From Smittium mucronatum (Eukaryota; Kickxellomycota; Harpellomycetes; Harpellales; Legeriomycetaceae), in the NCBI GenBank assembly GCA_001953115.1, contig LSSL01001967.1, positions 1 through 44,615 on the forward strand: 44,615 nt of DNA, read 5' to 3'. Position 1 is the first letter of the stretch, and every line of letters starts with the position of its first letter. The notes under the pieces are model-generated. The model did no database searches and was not told the origin of the DNA. It worked only from the letters and a program-made list of their open reading frames with translations. Below are positions 1 to 14,603 of this stretch, one piece after another. The position numbers were made by a program, and so were the translations under genes.

Positions 1-526
1 TACGAAAAAAATCTTTTCATAAAACGGAGATTTAAACAATATATTCTGATATATATATGATTGATTCTGAGTTATCTGATATGGATTTTGTGCCAAACAA
101 AAAATTAATCGCACACATATATATTTTATATACCTTTATATAGCATGTTTCTAAAAATAGGTGAATATTTTTTTTTGAAAGAACCAATTTTCAACAAAGA
201 TCATACTTTTTAGCCGGGAATTGAAATTTATTAGAAATAAACTGTGAGAAATTCAAACTTTTTTTTTATATGATTTTTTTATGAAATAAATAATTTCCAT
301 AAAATTAATAAAATATTATTTCAAATAAAAAATATTAATCAATTGAAATAAATAATGATCATTTAAAGTTAAATAGCAAAAATTTTCAGAAAAGTAAATA
401 TTTTTCAATTTTAAAAATAAACTCGTGAAACTAAATTGTCTGGATTAAAAAGATATCGTTTTTTGAAATTTTTTTATTCAAATACCGTTGATTTATTGCA
501 ACTTTAGTAATATATTTAAACTTTTT

Positions 527-569
527 AATAATATAATATAATATAATATAATATAATATAATATAATAA
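527..569. repeat. ATAAT pentanucleotide microsatellite
   Basis: About eight near-perfect tandem copies of a TAATA/ATAAT unit run without interruption. It is a simple repeat with no sign of function. Confidence 0.9.
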
Positions 570-2000
570 ATTTTTTGATATATAATGAAAGATTAATATA
601 TAAAATATTAATAAAATTTCAAATAAATGAAGAAAAGAATTTCTTTGGTTAATTTAATCAGTTTTATTTGATATATATTTTAAAATAAAAATAATCACAA
701 AATTACTAAGGTAAATGGAAAGGAAAAACATTTTATTTCATCATTTATTTAATAGCTAAATAGCAAAAATTTTAATGAAAGTACTGTATTAACGGTGATG
801 TTAAACACTAAAAATTAAAAATCTCATCAAATAAAACCATGGGTTTAATAGATAAACTATCGGTAAAATAAAATGTAAACTTATGTTTAAAATTCAAGTG
901 TCAAATAAAACTAAAAAATTATAACAATGAAATGATAAGATACTTGTGTAATTTTATTAAAAATAAAAATCATAAATATCACTTAGCAGCAGTGATAAAC
1001 TCTTATTGAAGCAACATGAGGTGCTTTACAGTAATATAATCGTAAATTTTATTAATCCATAAAAATTTTCATCAAAAAAATAAAAAAAATAAAAATGGTT
1101 TATATACAGAAAAATCCAACAATAACACTTTTAAATCACATTTTTCAACATTTTACCGCGTTTTAATATAAAAAATTTGGCTATGTATTTTTTTATTTTG
1201 GGGTCCAATTATTTAACATTAGAAAAATAATATAAAATTTTAGTTTTATAAAATTAAAAAAAAGCAATATTTCAATATTTCAATATATTAACACATTCAT
1301 ATTATGTCATAAAAAAAAGAAAACTTAGACCAAAAAAATTCATATGATTTACCATATAAGAAATTTGATTTGATTTGAATTAAATATCAAAAATATTGTT
1401 TATACACGTTGTTATATTTAAAAAAATTTAAAAACTTACTTGCATAAACTCACGGGTATTTTTTCCCTAAAAAATAGTTAATATGATATTTTTTCTGAAA
1501 TAAAAAATCAAAGTTCCAGGAAAAACACTTAAATATTCATAATAATTTTTGGAAATTTTATCTGTAAGACAATTAGATCAAATTTTCTATTATTATTTAT
1601 TAAATAAAAAAAAAAATTGAGTTTATAAGTTTTATTTATTTAGAATAACTATATTTATAATAAAGTATTAGGTTTTTTAATAAAAAGAGCATCGATCAAA
1701 ATGTGTTAACAATAAAGGAGATGAAAAAAACTTATGACCTTTATTTTACTCAAAAAAAAATCAATCGACTAAATAAAAAAGCCATGTTTCAGGAATATAT
1801 GCGTGTTTGGGCGAGCATGATGATTAGTAAAATTAATAATAAAACAATAATAATAAAATAAAAATAGTAAAATAAAAGTTTGGATTTATAAACAAGACAA
1901 GTTTTAAAAAATTTAAGATAAAAGTCTTAAGAACTGGAGTTTATCACTTATTATTATTAGAGGTTTATTAAGAACAAATGATGTTAAGATTCTAAAATGG

Positions 2001-2021
2001 TAATATATATATATATATATA
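2001..2021. repeat. TA dinucleotide repeat
   Basis: About ten TA units lie in AT-rich intergenic DNA. This is an ordinary microsatellite. Confidence 0.85.
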
Positions 2022-3353
2022 ATAACGCTGAAATATAATAAAATCAACTATAGATTATAATTAAGAATTTTTTTTCCAACATTCTCAATTGGCATTATTA
2101 TTATTATTACATCAAATCGGGGGATAGTAGCAGATCTCGAAACATATCCAAATCTGATTAAAGAAAATCTAAACTTTAAACAGCCAAATAGCAAAATACT
2201 AACAACACAATACTAATATTTGTGTTATTTTGGAATATTTTAAAGACTAGAAATCTCTAGAAAAAATATTAAAATTTTTATAAATAATTCAATTTTTTTG
2301 TAGGGTGTAAAATCAAATGATTTCCTATGAAATATAGTCAAATTTGTACAGAAAGACTAGAATTTGACTTTAAATAATTTTTTTCTCACAGTACAACTTT
2401 GGAAAATTAATTTTATTGATACAGGAATCCATAATTATATACACATCCATTTAATTTTTAAACCCAGAGTTAGTTTATATTAAAATAATATACATTATAA
2501 AAAATCAAATAAAAATATTTTTCGGCTAATGTCCAATTATATTATTATTTCTAAATCAAGGGGGAAAGATCTTATTTATTATTCATCCATATTTCAAACT
2601 AGCGATTTTTATATCATGGAAGAGAAAGTTTTCATGGACTACTAAAAAAAAACATAGAATATATTACACAGCTCTTTAACAACATTATTCGATAAATTTG
2701 GAGTTTTGGATTCAACAAGCAGGGATAAGTGTGGGCTACGAATTTTTATCGATACTCCTTAAAACAAAAAGATTTAAGGCTCTTATACTATTTTCGTAAA
2801 TCCCTGTAAATAAGTAAAGTTCAATCCCTAGAATGATTTAAAAATATGAAAACATATTATAATGGCAACGGGTTTAAAAAATGCTATCACGAATTTTGGT
2901 AAACAAACACCAGTTTTTCCAAGCAAGCTTACGCATTAAGTGGAAAAAAAAAAGCTGATGAATTGAATAAAAATTATAATCAATATATCTATATCTGTGA
3001 TTATTATCTATCGAATCCAATTAAATGGTTTTGCATGGGAAAAAAGTTCTTTGCACCCCCCGAAGCAGTTTAAACGAGGTATGAAACTGCTAGAGTGGCA
3101 GAGAGGAGTTGGGTGACAATTCTTTTTGATTTTTTTTTCTTTTTTTAAATTGGGGTTTATACCTTTTTATTAAATTGAAAATAATTATCCATTAAAAATA
3201 AGTACATAAGTATATTTATAGGACATTCTTCACATGAAAATATTCTTGCTTTCCGAGTAGATAACTTTTTCTAGCAATCAAATTAAAAGTCCATGTCAAT
3301 TATAAAAAATCCACATTCCTTACGCATAATCTTTATTCATTGATGATTATATT

Positions 3354-3892
3354 TTATTTTGATTCATGCTGTGTTAAAGTTCCTAATTAAAAAAAGATAA
3401 AGGTGAAATATGTAGTAATAAATTTATGGTACTTTAAAAAATAATTTGGAATTCAATTTCTATAGTATACCTGTTTTATTTGACTCTTTTTTATAATACT
3501 TTTGGTATACGGAAGAAAAAGTTATCTGATTGTTAAGCAGATCAAAAATTCCAACTCCTTTTCTAGTTTCAATGGTTGAAATAGTGTATTTCTCTCTCTT
3601 AAGCTTATACATATGCCACGCATTTATTAATGTGAATTTGCAATCGGTGTAACCATTAATATTTACTGGATCTGAAACTTTTACTTATGGATAAACCTAC
3701 TCGGTTTTTTGTGGGCACGAACCGCAGCTGTTCAATAAATCCATGAACACAAAACAATTTTCTTGATTTATACTTTATTAGTTCAATTTTCCTTACCTTT
3801 TCCCACTTGCTTACTTATCATGATCGTCATATTTTGGGCTTTCTTTTACCTGAGCTAGCGAAAACATCAAGCGTACACCAAAGCTCAACCAT
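3354..3892 (-). CDS. putative three-exon gene, unknown 90-aa protein
   Basis: Proposed exons on the minus strand are 3892-3850, 3671-3471 and 3382-3354, with GT-AG introns of 178 and 88 nt. All joints are phase-consistent: exon 1 ends with one extra base, which completes a GAT codon with exon 2, and exon 2 ends with one extra base, which completes GGA with exon 3. The middle exon is 67 codons without a stop, notable in DNA this AT-rich, and has balanced composition (for example GYTDCKFTLINAWHMYKL). The predicted protein starts MVELWCTLDVF and ends TQHESK. I recognise no domain, signal peptide or membrane segment. It lies 238 bp downstream of the HSP60 stop on the same strand. It could instead be a decayed transposon fragment or a chance open frame. 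RNA evidence would decide. Confidence 0.35.
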
Positions 3893-4057
3893 GATGATAA
3901 AATAGGACAAACAATAAGGGGCAAATAAAAAAAATAGAGAAATCGGTTTCGAAAATCGTCAAAAACTTAAAATAAACTAATATAAATGAAGAGTTTTAAA
4001 CTAAATTGATGATGTATAAAAGTGTAAGTTTCAGTAAAGAAAAGAATTGAAATAAAC

Positions 4058-4063
4058 TTTATT
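4058..4063 (-). terminator. AATAAA polyadenylation signal of HSP60
   Basis: AATAAA on the minus strand lies about 68 nt beyond the HSP60 stop codon, a normal distance for a cleavage/polyadenylation signal. This is a motif match only. Confidence 0.55.
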
Positions 4064-4130
4064 GTGAGAAAGGAAAATTAAAGGTGAAATATATTATAAT
4101 TAGATGGATGATAGAGATTGAAAATTCTTC

Positions 4131-7156
<3,026 letters not shown>

Positions 7157-7550
7157 ATGATTTCTTCAAGAGCTCTATTCTCTGCTAGAAAGGTCGTCCC
7201 ACTCTTCGACCGTGTTCTCATCCAACGTGTCAAGGCTGAAGCCAGAACTGCAAGCGGAATTCTCTTGCCCGAAAAAGCTATTGAGAAATTGCCTGAGGGT
7301 ATCGTCCTCGCTGTTGGTCCTGGAAAGGTTGGAAAAGACGGTGTTGTAGTCCCTCTGTCCCTCAAGGAAGGTGATCGCGTTTTGCTGCCAAGCTATGGTG
7401 GAAATGTTGTCAAAGTCGGTGCTGACAATGATGTAAGTTCATCTATAATATTACTTTTTTTATCTATCATTCCTTAACTCATTCATTTTTCTTATTTAGA
7501 GCGAGCACATCCTTCTCCACGAAAACGAGGTTTTGGCCAAGCTCGAATAG
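7157..7550 (+). CDS. HSP10: mitochondrial co-chaperonin HSP10 (Cpn10)
   Basis: Forms the heptameric lid of the mitochondrial HSP60 chamber. Exons are 7157-7432 and 7500-7550; the 67-nt intron (GTAAGT...TTTAG) is spliced in phase (ADND-SEHILLHENEV), giving 108 aa against a usual 100-106. Visible family features are the N-terminal PLFDRVLIQRVKAE strand, the mobile loop TASGILLPEKA (about residues 31-41) that binds HSP60, the EGIVLAVGPGK turn, GDRVLLPSYGGN, and a C-terminal HENEVLAKLE. Like other mitochondrial HSP10s it lacks a clearly cleavable presequence; the short N-terminus MISSRALFSARK is basic and probably acts as the import signal. The start is the only suitable ATG and follows a pyrimidine-rich leader. 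It lies head to head with HSP60. Confidence 0.97.
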
Positions 7551-7630
7551 AGTCGTTTAAGCTCCTCTTTATCCCTTATTCCCATCCACCCATCATTAAA
7601 TGTAGAAAGATATTCCCAATTTTTGTGAAA

Positions 7631-7636
7631 AATAAA
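7631..7636 (+). terminator. AATAAA polyadenylation signal of HSP10
   Basis: AATAAA occurs 81 nt after the HSP10 stop codon on the coding strand. The position fits a polyadenylation signal; motif evidence only. Confidence 0.5.
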
Positions 7637-8216
7637 TTAAAGTCAATGATAATTATCTTACTCCCCTCCTTTTTTTTATCTCTATTAGATCATAAATTAA
7701 GTGCAGTCCCCTGTTTATTCTTTACGTTTTCCTATTTATTTAAATCTTTTCTAGAATTATGCTACAAATACCTAATTATTTTCTGTTTTTGTATAAATAT
7801 GAATTTGTCTATCTTATTACCGTATATTATTTTCACCACTACTCCTTTTTATTTGTCCTCCTTTGATTTGTATGCTTGGTTTTTGGGATTCAGTTTCTAC
7901 TCGAGCTTCAGGGTAGATAGAGAGCGAGTCGATTATATATTATTTTTGCTTCTATAATCTATTATCTATAATATATATTTTTACTTTTTTCACATTTTTC
8001 GTCACTTTATACTCAATTCCCCCAACTCTTATTTTTCCCGCTCCTTTCTTCCTGTTTTCCTAACAAAAAAAAACAAAAAGAAATAGGAACTCATATTTAT
8101 CTGTGATTATCACATTTAATTTATAAATCAGTAGTAAGTATTAAAATTGGATGAAAATCTGAGCTTAAATGCCATGGATCTATCCGATTTTACGATATAC
8201 AGGGATTAAAAATATA
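7637..8216. other. intergenic, pyrimidine-rich on the plus strand
   Basis: This is the 3' flank of HSP10. An open frame at 7625-7957 translates to a low-complexity, Phe/Leu/Ser-rich chain and follows from T-rich composition, so it is not called. Just before the tRNA pair, an A5 run at about 8206-8211 is a T-run on the minus strand and is the likely Pol III terminator. Confidence 0.55.
8206..8211 (-). terminator. Pol III T-run terminator after tRNA-Gly
   Basis: A run of five T on the minus strand begins a few bases past the tRNA-Gly 3' end. There is none in the 2-nt gap between the two tRNAs, so both can belong to one transcript. Confidence 0.6.
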
Positions 8217-8287
8217 TGCGTCAGCCGGGAGTCGAACCCGGGCCAATTGCTTGGAAGGCAACTATTCTACCGCTATACTACTAACGC
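8217..8287 (-). tRNA. tRNA-Gly (anticodon UCC)
   Basis: A 71-nt cloverleaf without intron. The acceptor GCGTTAG pairs with CTGACGC (two wobble or AT pairs) and the discriminator is A. Anticodon stem GTTGC/GCAAT carries loop CTTCCAA, giving anticodon UCC. The T-arm CCGGG/CCCGG has loop TTCGACT and contains a good box B. Its 5' end lies 2 nt after the 3' end of tRNA-Asn, and the T-run beyond it suggests it is second in a dicistronic transcript. Confidence 0.97.
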
Positions 8288-8289
8288 CT

Positions 8290-8363
8290 CGCTCCCACCT
8301 AGGCTTGAACTAGGAACCTCCTGATTAACAGTCAGACGCGCTAACCAATTGCGCCATGGAAGC
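8290..8363 (-). tRNA. tRNA-Asn (anticodon GUU)
   Basis: A 74-nt cloverleaf without intron. The acceptor GCTTCCA pairs with TGGGAGC and the discriminator is G, usual for tRNA-Asn. The D-stem is GCGC/GCGC, the anticodon loop CTGTTAA gives GUU, and the T-arm CCTAG/CTAGG has loop TTCAAGC. It lies immediately upstream of tRNA-Gly on the same strand. Confidence 0.97.
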
Positions 8364-9286
8364 TTACGTCTAGGCTCAGTCTTAAATTAGTTGTTTAACA
8401 AAAAACAAAAATAAAAACAGTTCTAAATAATTTTGCAATTTTACAAAAAAAAAAGAGTTTATTGTGTCAAAGAATAATACAAAATGTCTTTCATACTTAG
8501 TGTCTGAATTAGAATATATTACAGTCAAAATATACTGTATATTCCACACAAAGTTGGCTCAGATAATCGTGTATGGTCGCAGCTAATTAGCAGCTATGGA
8601 CTAGACTTATTATTCACTACCTCACGATTTTACTGAAATTCTTTAAAACTTCTGATTATAGTAAGTTTTTGGCAGGATTAAAAATTATCAGCCACCTTTA
8701 TCTAAATCGAGTTTTGATTGATCTGGAGCTTCCCTACCCCCAAAAAACATACTCATGGATTTAGGTTCCACTTAGACGCTAAAAGTCCGTCATTCGTGAT
8801 AAAAAGCAAGCAGAGAATCCATAAACACCCAAATCATATTATTACTCACACGATTATCTTTATTATTATTGATATTTTTTATACCTGTTGGTTAAAAGCG
8901 GGATTCATCCGCAAAAAAAAGTTCGAAACAAAGTAAAATTTTATTAGACATAATGTGGAAGAGTTTGTTTCTTTTACCACACAACACACACCTCCTCCGT
9001 TAAGGGCTAGTGCTAATAGTTGATTATTTCTACCAATACAAAATACATAAAAGCGCATTTTATTAGTGAATAGAAAAATAAAAAACGAGAATAAAGCCAG
9101 GAAAATAAACATTGTAAAGGAATTATTACGCTTTCTTTTCCCATCAGGGGTGATGTTCTTGTTTTATTTTTTTTTATTTTGAGAGATTTGACAAATGTGT
9201 TGTCTCAATAAATTGCGGTCGAAAAATCCACTAGAGTCATGATATTTTTTGATCCTAATTTTTAATTCCCCTAAGAGTGAAATACT
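8364..9286. other. intergenic, no gene seen
   Basis: AT-rich DNA upstream of the tRNA pair. Short overlapping frames at 8718-8936 (+) and 8879-9112 (-) are Ile/Phe/Lys-rich or low-complexity and have no recognisable domain, so neither is called. Confidence 0.55.
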
Positions 9287-9299
9287 TTGCCGTGGTTTA

Positions 9300-9830
9300 G
9301 GGGCTTAATAGTGTACTTTTCGAAGTACACTAAACTAAAATTTCACACAGCATTGTACTATTCTTGGTTGGGAGTAATGATAAGAGCGTACAGCGATTCG
9401 GAGGACAGTGATTCCAGAGGAGGACCATCTCGAAGCAGGAGGAATCGATCGTTTAGCACAGCTGGAACGCAGTCTAGTGCACAAATCCAGCGTTCGACAG
9501 TTAGATGGATCTCAGAGTCTAACAGCTATTTGTATGAAAGCCATGTAGATCAAACACACTTTTGGGTAGGAGCCTAATTTTATTAATCCCGCTAGAATTA
9601 GGCTCTTAATAGGAGCTCAGTAACTTCAATGAACTGTTGTTCATCGAAGAAGGGCTTAATTCATGACTGCACGTAACCTCAGTCATCCAGCCTACTTGAA
9701 GCAATGCCAGGGGGGGTCTTTCGATTGGTAGGTTGGACCCCTTTCCCGTAGGTACGCAGCCGATGGTCCGGCAGAGGAGCTTAATGTGGTTAGATTAATG
9801 TTCTTTTCTATACGCCTTTTTTTTCTTTTC
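9300..9830. other. GC-richer island with three hairpins, unidentified
   Basis: The island has far more G and C than its surroundings. It holds three strong inverted repeats: 9309-9318/9323-9332 (10 bp, TTCG loop), 9570-9579/9596-9605 (10 bp, 16-nt loop) and 9624-9634/9639-9649 (10 of 11 bp paired, TGTT loop). A motif close to GGCTTAAT or GCTTAAT recurs near 9302, 9604, 9653 and 9779. A plus-strand frame (9287-9577) contains a Ser/Arg-rich stretch, SDSEDSDSRGGPSRSRRNRS, at codons from about 9393. Possibilities are a structured non-coding RNA, a non-autonomous transposon remnant, or a small gene. I could match none of the snRNA, SRP, RNase P/MRP or U3 signatures I know. Confidence 0.5.
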
Positions 9831-11563
9831 ATAATTTTTTAGTATATTTTTTAATGAAGTTATCTAAAAATAAAATCCCGTGATACAAAAAAAAACCACA
9901 TTTTTAATTCTTTTTCTTTAATTGCGAAAATTATGCGCGTAAGATGTTTTTGTCCTTATATTATCTTACTGTTATTGAAGGTGGAATAGGGATTAAAAAA
10001 AAATAACTGTGATATTTTAAAAGCTGGATCTTTGGGTTTAGCTTGTTAAAAGTTGGTTTTATAGATTTGGGTTTTCTGGTACTAGAGTTTATTCGTAATT
10101 TTTTCTTTTAATCTCTCGGTTTACAGTACTTCGGTGAACCTAATAGGTTACCAAGAACCATCCTGTGACCTAAATTCATTACTTAAAACTAAATAAATAA
10201 ATCTATCTTCACCCTTTTCTAGAAAAAATACGGTTAACTTTGCAATTCTCGATCTGTAATGCTAATTTGGGGTTAATTGTCGTGGTTTTGGCCAGGTATT
10301 ATTTTTTTAGCCTCATAGCTTCAATAGATTTACATTTAAGCTTGGAAGAATATTCATGAAATTCGGTATTTTCTGTTTATATTTAGTACTTATAAATTTA
10401 TTTAATATGAGACTGGGAGCAATTTTGCTGCTATTCAAAAATTTAAAAAAAATTCGATTGGTGTTCATGTATTTTCGGTTTAAATATGACTTATCCGCCA
10501 ACTCTAGCTCATGTGAAAATATCTTGTTCTTTTTGTTCTATGTTTTTGTGATTCACTTATGGAGTTTAATCTTTTCTAAACATCATCGGCCTTTCAATCT
10601 TTTTTTTGTGTTGGTATTAATGTTAAAATATTGGGTATTATTCACATAAAACTTTTGATGTGGAATTAAGAGTAGATCTTTCGCTCGGGCAAAATATGAA
10701 AATCCTGCGAAGTTTAATAGACTATACTAGCTGACCCTATGGTAATACATTTGTTCTTAGTTAATTTTCGACCCCTTTTTATAATTTTTTTCGTTTGTCA
10801 ATCTGTATCTAGGTGATATTTGATGAGTTTTTTTGTTGATTCATTAGATACTCCATCTTTTTTTGAAAATTTTCGAGTTGAGTTGATAGCTTCAAACGAT
10901 ATTTATATCCGTAATATCCGTTGCTTTATAAATATTTTTTTGTCAATTTTAAATCATTTTAAGATGCTATAGAACTCCTTTTTAACTTTAATAACTTATA
11001 AATATCTGCAAACATATATACCAAATACTCGATTGTAATATAAACCTTTTTTTAGATTAATTTCAAAATAAAGCGTAAGAAATTACAAGTATTGTTAATT
11101 CTAATTGAACAAGGTGATTTATTATTAAAAAAATAGCTACATTAATTCTTGAATGGCAAATTTTATTTGAGAAAAAGTTTAGTCGATTTGGAAAAAACTT
11201 AAAACTGGTCCGGAGGCACAAGGTAAAAAAAATTTCAAAGACATTTTACTTGGAATTTACACTGGCCCACAATTATTTCTTTAAAACATTGTATTTGGAT
11301 CCTTTTCATTGATATTTTTTTCTAAAAAAATGGCACAATTAATTTTTTCAAATCCCCCATTTTTAAAAACTAGATTTTTTGCTACTTTGCAAAAAATATA
11401 ACTGAAAAATTTACAATAAATTAAACTAGAATTATTTGCAAAAAAAATCTTTTAATAATAAAAAAACACCCTTTGAAGAGTAAATAAATTATAAAATTCG
11501 TATTATTAAAATATTTTTTTGATTAATTATCATCTATATACCCTGTAAAACTGGGGGGGAAAA
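9831..11563. other. AT-rich intergenic DNA, no gene seen
   Basis: Two antiparallel open frames at 10313-10649 are Phe/Leu/Ile/Lys-rich translations of AT-rich DNA. No other coding or RNA signal was found. Confidence 0.55.
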
Positions 11564-11719
11564 CTATCTAAATGATTCGACCGTGAGGAATATATGTTGA
11601 GGGTTTTCTTGGTCTGGGATAGACTTCTTCCGCGAAGTTATGTGGTTCTTTAAAGCTTCTACTTTTTCCTGTGGATTCTCAGCAGATTCCTGAAAGTTGG
11701 TAGAATTTTCTGTAGTCAT
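11564..11719 (-). CDS. putative 51-aa protein, unknown
   Basis: A complete small frame from ATG (11719) to TAG (11564-11566), with about 40% GC inside DNA near 20% GC. The peptide is hydrophilic, starts MTTENSTNFQESAENPQEKV and ends QHIFLTVESFR. It has no membrane segment or signal peptide. It resembles a real N-terminal or whole small protein more than random AT-rich translation, but I recognise no family. It may be one exon of a longer gene or a relic; no clear splice partner was found. Confidence 0.35.
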   Translation of the reverse strand: MTTENSTNFQESAENPQEKVEALKNHITSRKKSIPDQENPQHIFLTVESFR

Positions 11720-14592
11720 AGTAATACACTTTGTTAATTATGAAATTAAATTTGGTTGAGACTTATTGTGACAAGTTGTTTTTTTTTTTTGATTTATATT
11801 AATTTTTTTTGATTTGGGCTATTTTGGGGTTTTGTTTTTAGTAAGGAATGAGGTTAAGAGTAGTATTTAAAGAAGAGAAAAAAAGTAATGAAAATATTAA
11901 AGAATTAATTTCTTTAAGTATTTTCAGAAAAAGAAAGTTTAAAGAGTCGTAAAAATTTAGTGGACGAACTATAATAAATTGTTAATGAATTTTAATTATA
12001 TCTTAAGCGTAATTTTTTGTATGATGTTTATCTCTTTATGGTATTCGACTTTTTTTCTTTCTTTTTTCTTTCTTTTGAGATAATATAACCTTTTTAAATT
12101 ATTGTGCTTGAAATTTTTTATCCCTTTTCAAATTAATCCCTTTGTAAATCAATATTTTTGTAAATTGATTTTCAAAGAAAATTACTTCTTTGCACATTGA
12201 TTTCTTTGTAAAAAAATCTTTGGTTTATTATCTTTCGTTTCAATTTTTGTAAATAATCGATTTTGATTTAATAAAGTCCTTAATTATGATTGTAATATCG
12301 GGAGTTCCGTTATTTCCTCATTAGAACCTCCACATATGTATGTCAAAATAAAATTTCAGTAAAAAAGAACCAATTAGGTCCAAAAACTCTCAGCGTTAAA
12401 AATAATTTAGATGTAATAATTTTTATGGTTACTTGTTTAATTTTGCCATAAATTTTAACTCAACCTTTGTTGAAATGGTGTGATTTTTGAATTCTTTTTT
12501 TCATCTAAAAAAAAAATTGTAATTTCTAAAGTAATTGATGGTAAAATATCTTCATAAAATTTTTTTCCCAAATATTTCACATTATTTTCCAAAAAAAAAA
12601 AACTGAAACAATTATATATAAATTAAAATTATTCTTGATTTCGAATGGGCTATATACAATAAAAATAAAATTATTTTTAACTACCAGTATATTTTCAAAT
12701 CGGATTTGGAAAAGGTGTACCAATTTCAGCATGGTAGGTGAGAGATAGTACTATCGATAAATGAGTTTATCTGTGGTTTTGTTGGATATAACGGATTAAT
12801 ATGGTTTTATTTTTTATTTATTGATTGCTTTATCTTTTGGAATACTTATTGAGATTTTTTTTAGGTGTTATTTATTTCGTTAAAGTAAAAATACTGGAAC
12901 TTAACTTTGGTTATGATTTGATTTTATTAGAGATCATAGTAACCTGTAAAAAAAAGTTTTCTGTAATTTGGAGTTTTTGGTATTGATTTTTTTTTGGTTT
13001 GAGGAGGAGGATATAATTTATCATTCGATTATATCAATTCAATTTTACTAAATAGTATATTTTACTTTTTTCAAAAATTTATTCTTTATTTTTTCAACAT
13101 ATACCGTTATTTTTTGAATACTGCAATTGAAATTTTCAATAATATTTTTATATTGATAATTGAAATATTTTAAATTCCAAATAATATCTAACAAATTTTT
13201 TTGGATTTTTAAAATTTATTTATATTTCATAATTAGTTTTCAAAAATATCCAAATTTCGTTTTTCAGAATTATCTCAATTATGTAAAATTATAGAGAAAA
13301 AGTAAAAAAAAATTATTATTCAAAAAATAATAGCACATTTTTGAATATACACTGACAAGATATTTATTTAAATTTGTATTATTCCCGGTGATGTATTAAT
13401 TGGTCCCATGAAACTATATTAGCTCAATATACAGATTCAACTAAATTTTTGCCTTGTAACTGAGAATTTTCTAGCTATGTATTTTTTTCTATTGGAATTA
13501 CGACATGTAAATGTCATTTAGATTACAGATGATATACATCTTTCCACAGTTTTACAAATAATAATACAAAATTACTCTTATTTGCACGAATTTACATTTT
13601 AGCAATTATCGTTAAAATAAATCTAAACATTTAGAACATAAAAGTTATAATAAATTCCTTGGTAATTTTTTTTTTTTATTGGATTGCTTTACATTAAACT
13701 ATTGAAAATTAAGCTCTGGCAACAGTAAAACATAATTTTACTAGATAAACTTTAATTTATTCACCAATCAAAATAAAAAAACAATTATGTGCAAAATTAG
13801 TAATTTTTTCATCATGTTAATTAAACAAAAATATAAAAGTGTATAATTTATTTTAAAATTGTGCGAATTGGTGAAATTTCGTGCAAATAGATGAAATTAT
13901 GTGTATGTTTTTTGTGTAAATGTGGAGAAATTATCAACTTCCTTTAAACTATGATTCTGTTAAGACAATAGTTAATGTATGTTTTTTATATTTAAAAATC
14001 CGTTATTCATAAAAATTTATACACTTTTGTGTACCTTATTGATTTTTATGAGGTTTTGGGCCCCTCCAGGATAATATTTTGCTATTTTTATGTAAAATAA
14101 AATTTCGATGATTTTTTATCATAAATTAATAACCTATAGATGCAGTTTTTAAACTTTTTGCTCAATATTATCGTGTTTTAAATGCTCTTTTTTTGTTTCT
14201 TGATATAATAAAATCATATTTCTTAACCAAATGATCAACTTAATTGACGACTTTTCTTCTTTTTTTAGAAATATTTTATTGTTGGGTAAAATTTTAATCT
14301 GGTAAATTATTTTCTTGATTAATTTTATTCGTTTTCTCTATATGGATATTATTCGGCATTATGACTTTCGTTTTAAATGAGTTCATTTACAATTTATTAC
14401 GGTATGATTTATTGGTTAAATGTATGGAAATTTTATCAAAAATATAAGTTAAGTTTTTTTTATATTGGCCTATTACCAAGATTGGAAAGTTTTCTAATTA
14501 ATTTAATAAATCCGAAAAATGAAATAAAAATAAAAAATAGCAATAATTAAATTTTCCTCATCAACAAATAATCTTTCATATATTGGCTGAGT

Positions 14593-14603
14593 GGGGGGGG
14601 GGG
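14593..14603. repeat. G11 homopolymer
   Basis: Eleven consecutive G on the plus strand inside very AT-rich DNA. It is one of a set of such runs in the window. Confidence 0.9.

Larger units (their letters stand above)
1..3353. other. AT-rich intergenic DNA, no secure gene
   Basis: The stretch is very AT-rich, with dense stops in all frames and no family I recognise. It contains simple repeats, listed separately. Part of it should be 3' flank of the putative gene at 3354-3892. Slightly more GC-balanced DNA near 2600-3110 has no convincing open frame. Confidence 0.6.

Noticed and set aside
3672..3700. A fourth exon (3701-3727) in the putative small gene
   Set aside because: It keeps the frame but needs a 29-nt intron, below what a spliceosome normally handles; direct joining of 3850 to 3671 is also in phase and simpler.
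9690..9790. Resemblance of the minus strand to RNase MRP/P conserved region I (GGGAAAGGGGTCC)
   Set aside because: No matching conserved region V and no P3/P4 helix could be built; one short match is not enough.
10313..10649. Antiparallel frames encoding hydrophobic peptides
   Set aside because: Phe/Leu/Ile/Lys-rich translation of AT-rich DNA, on both strands at once, without conserved motif.
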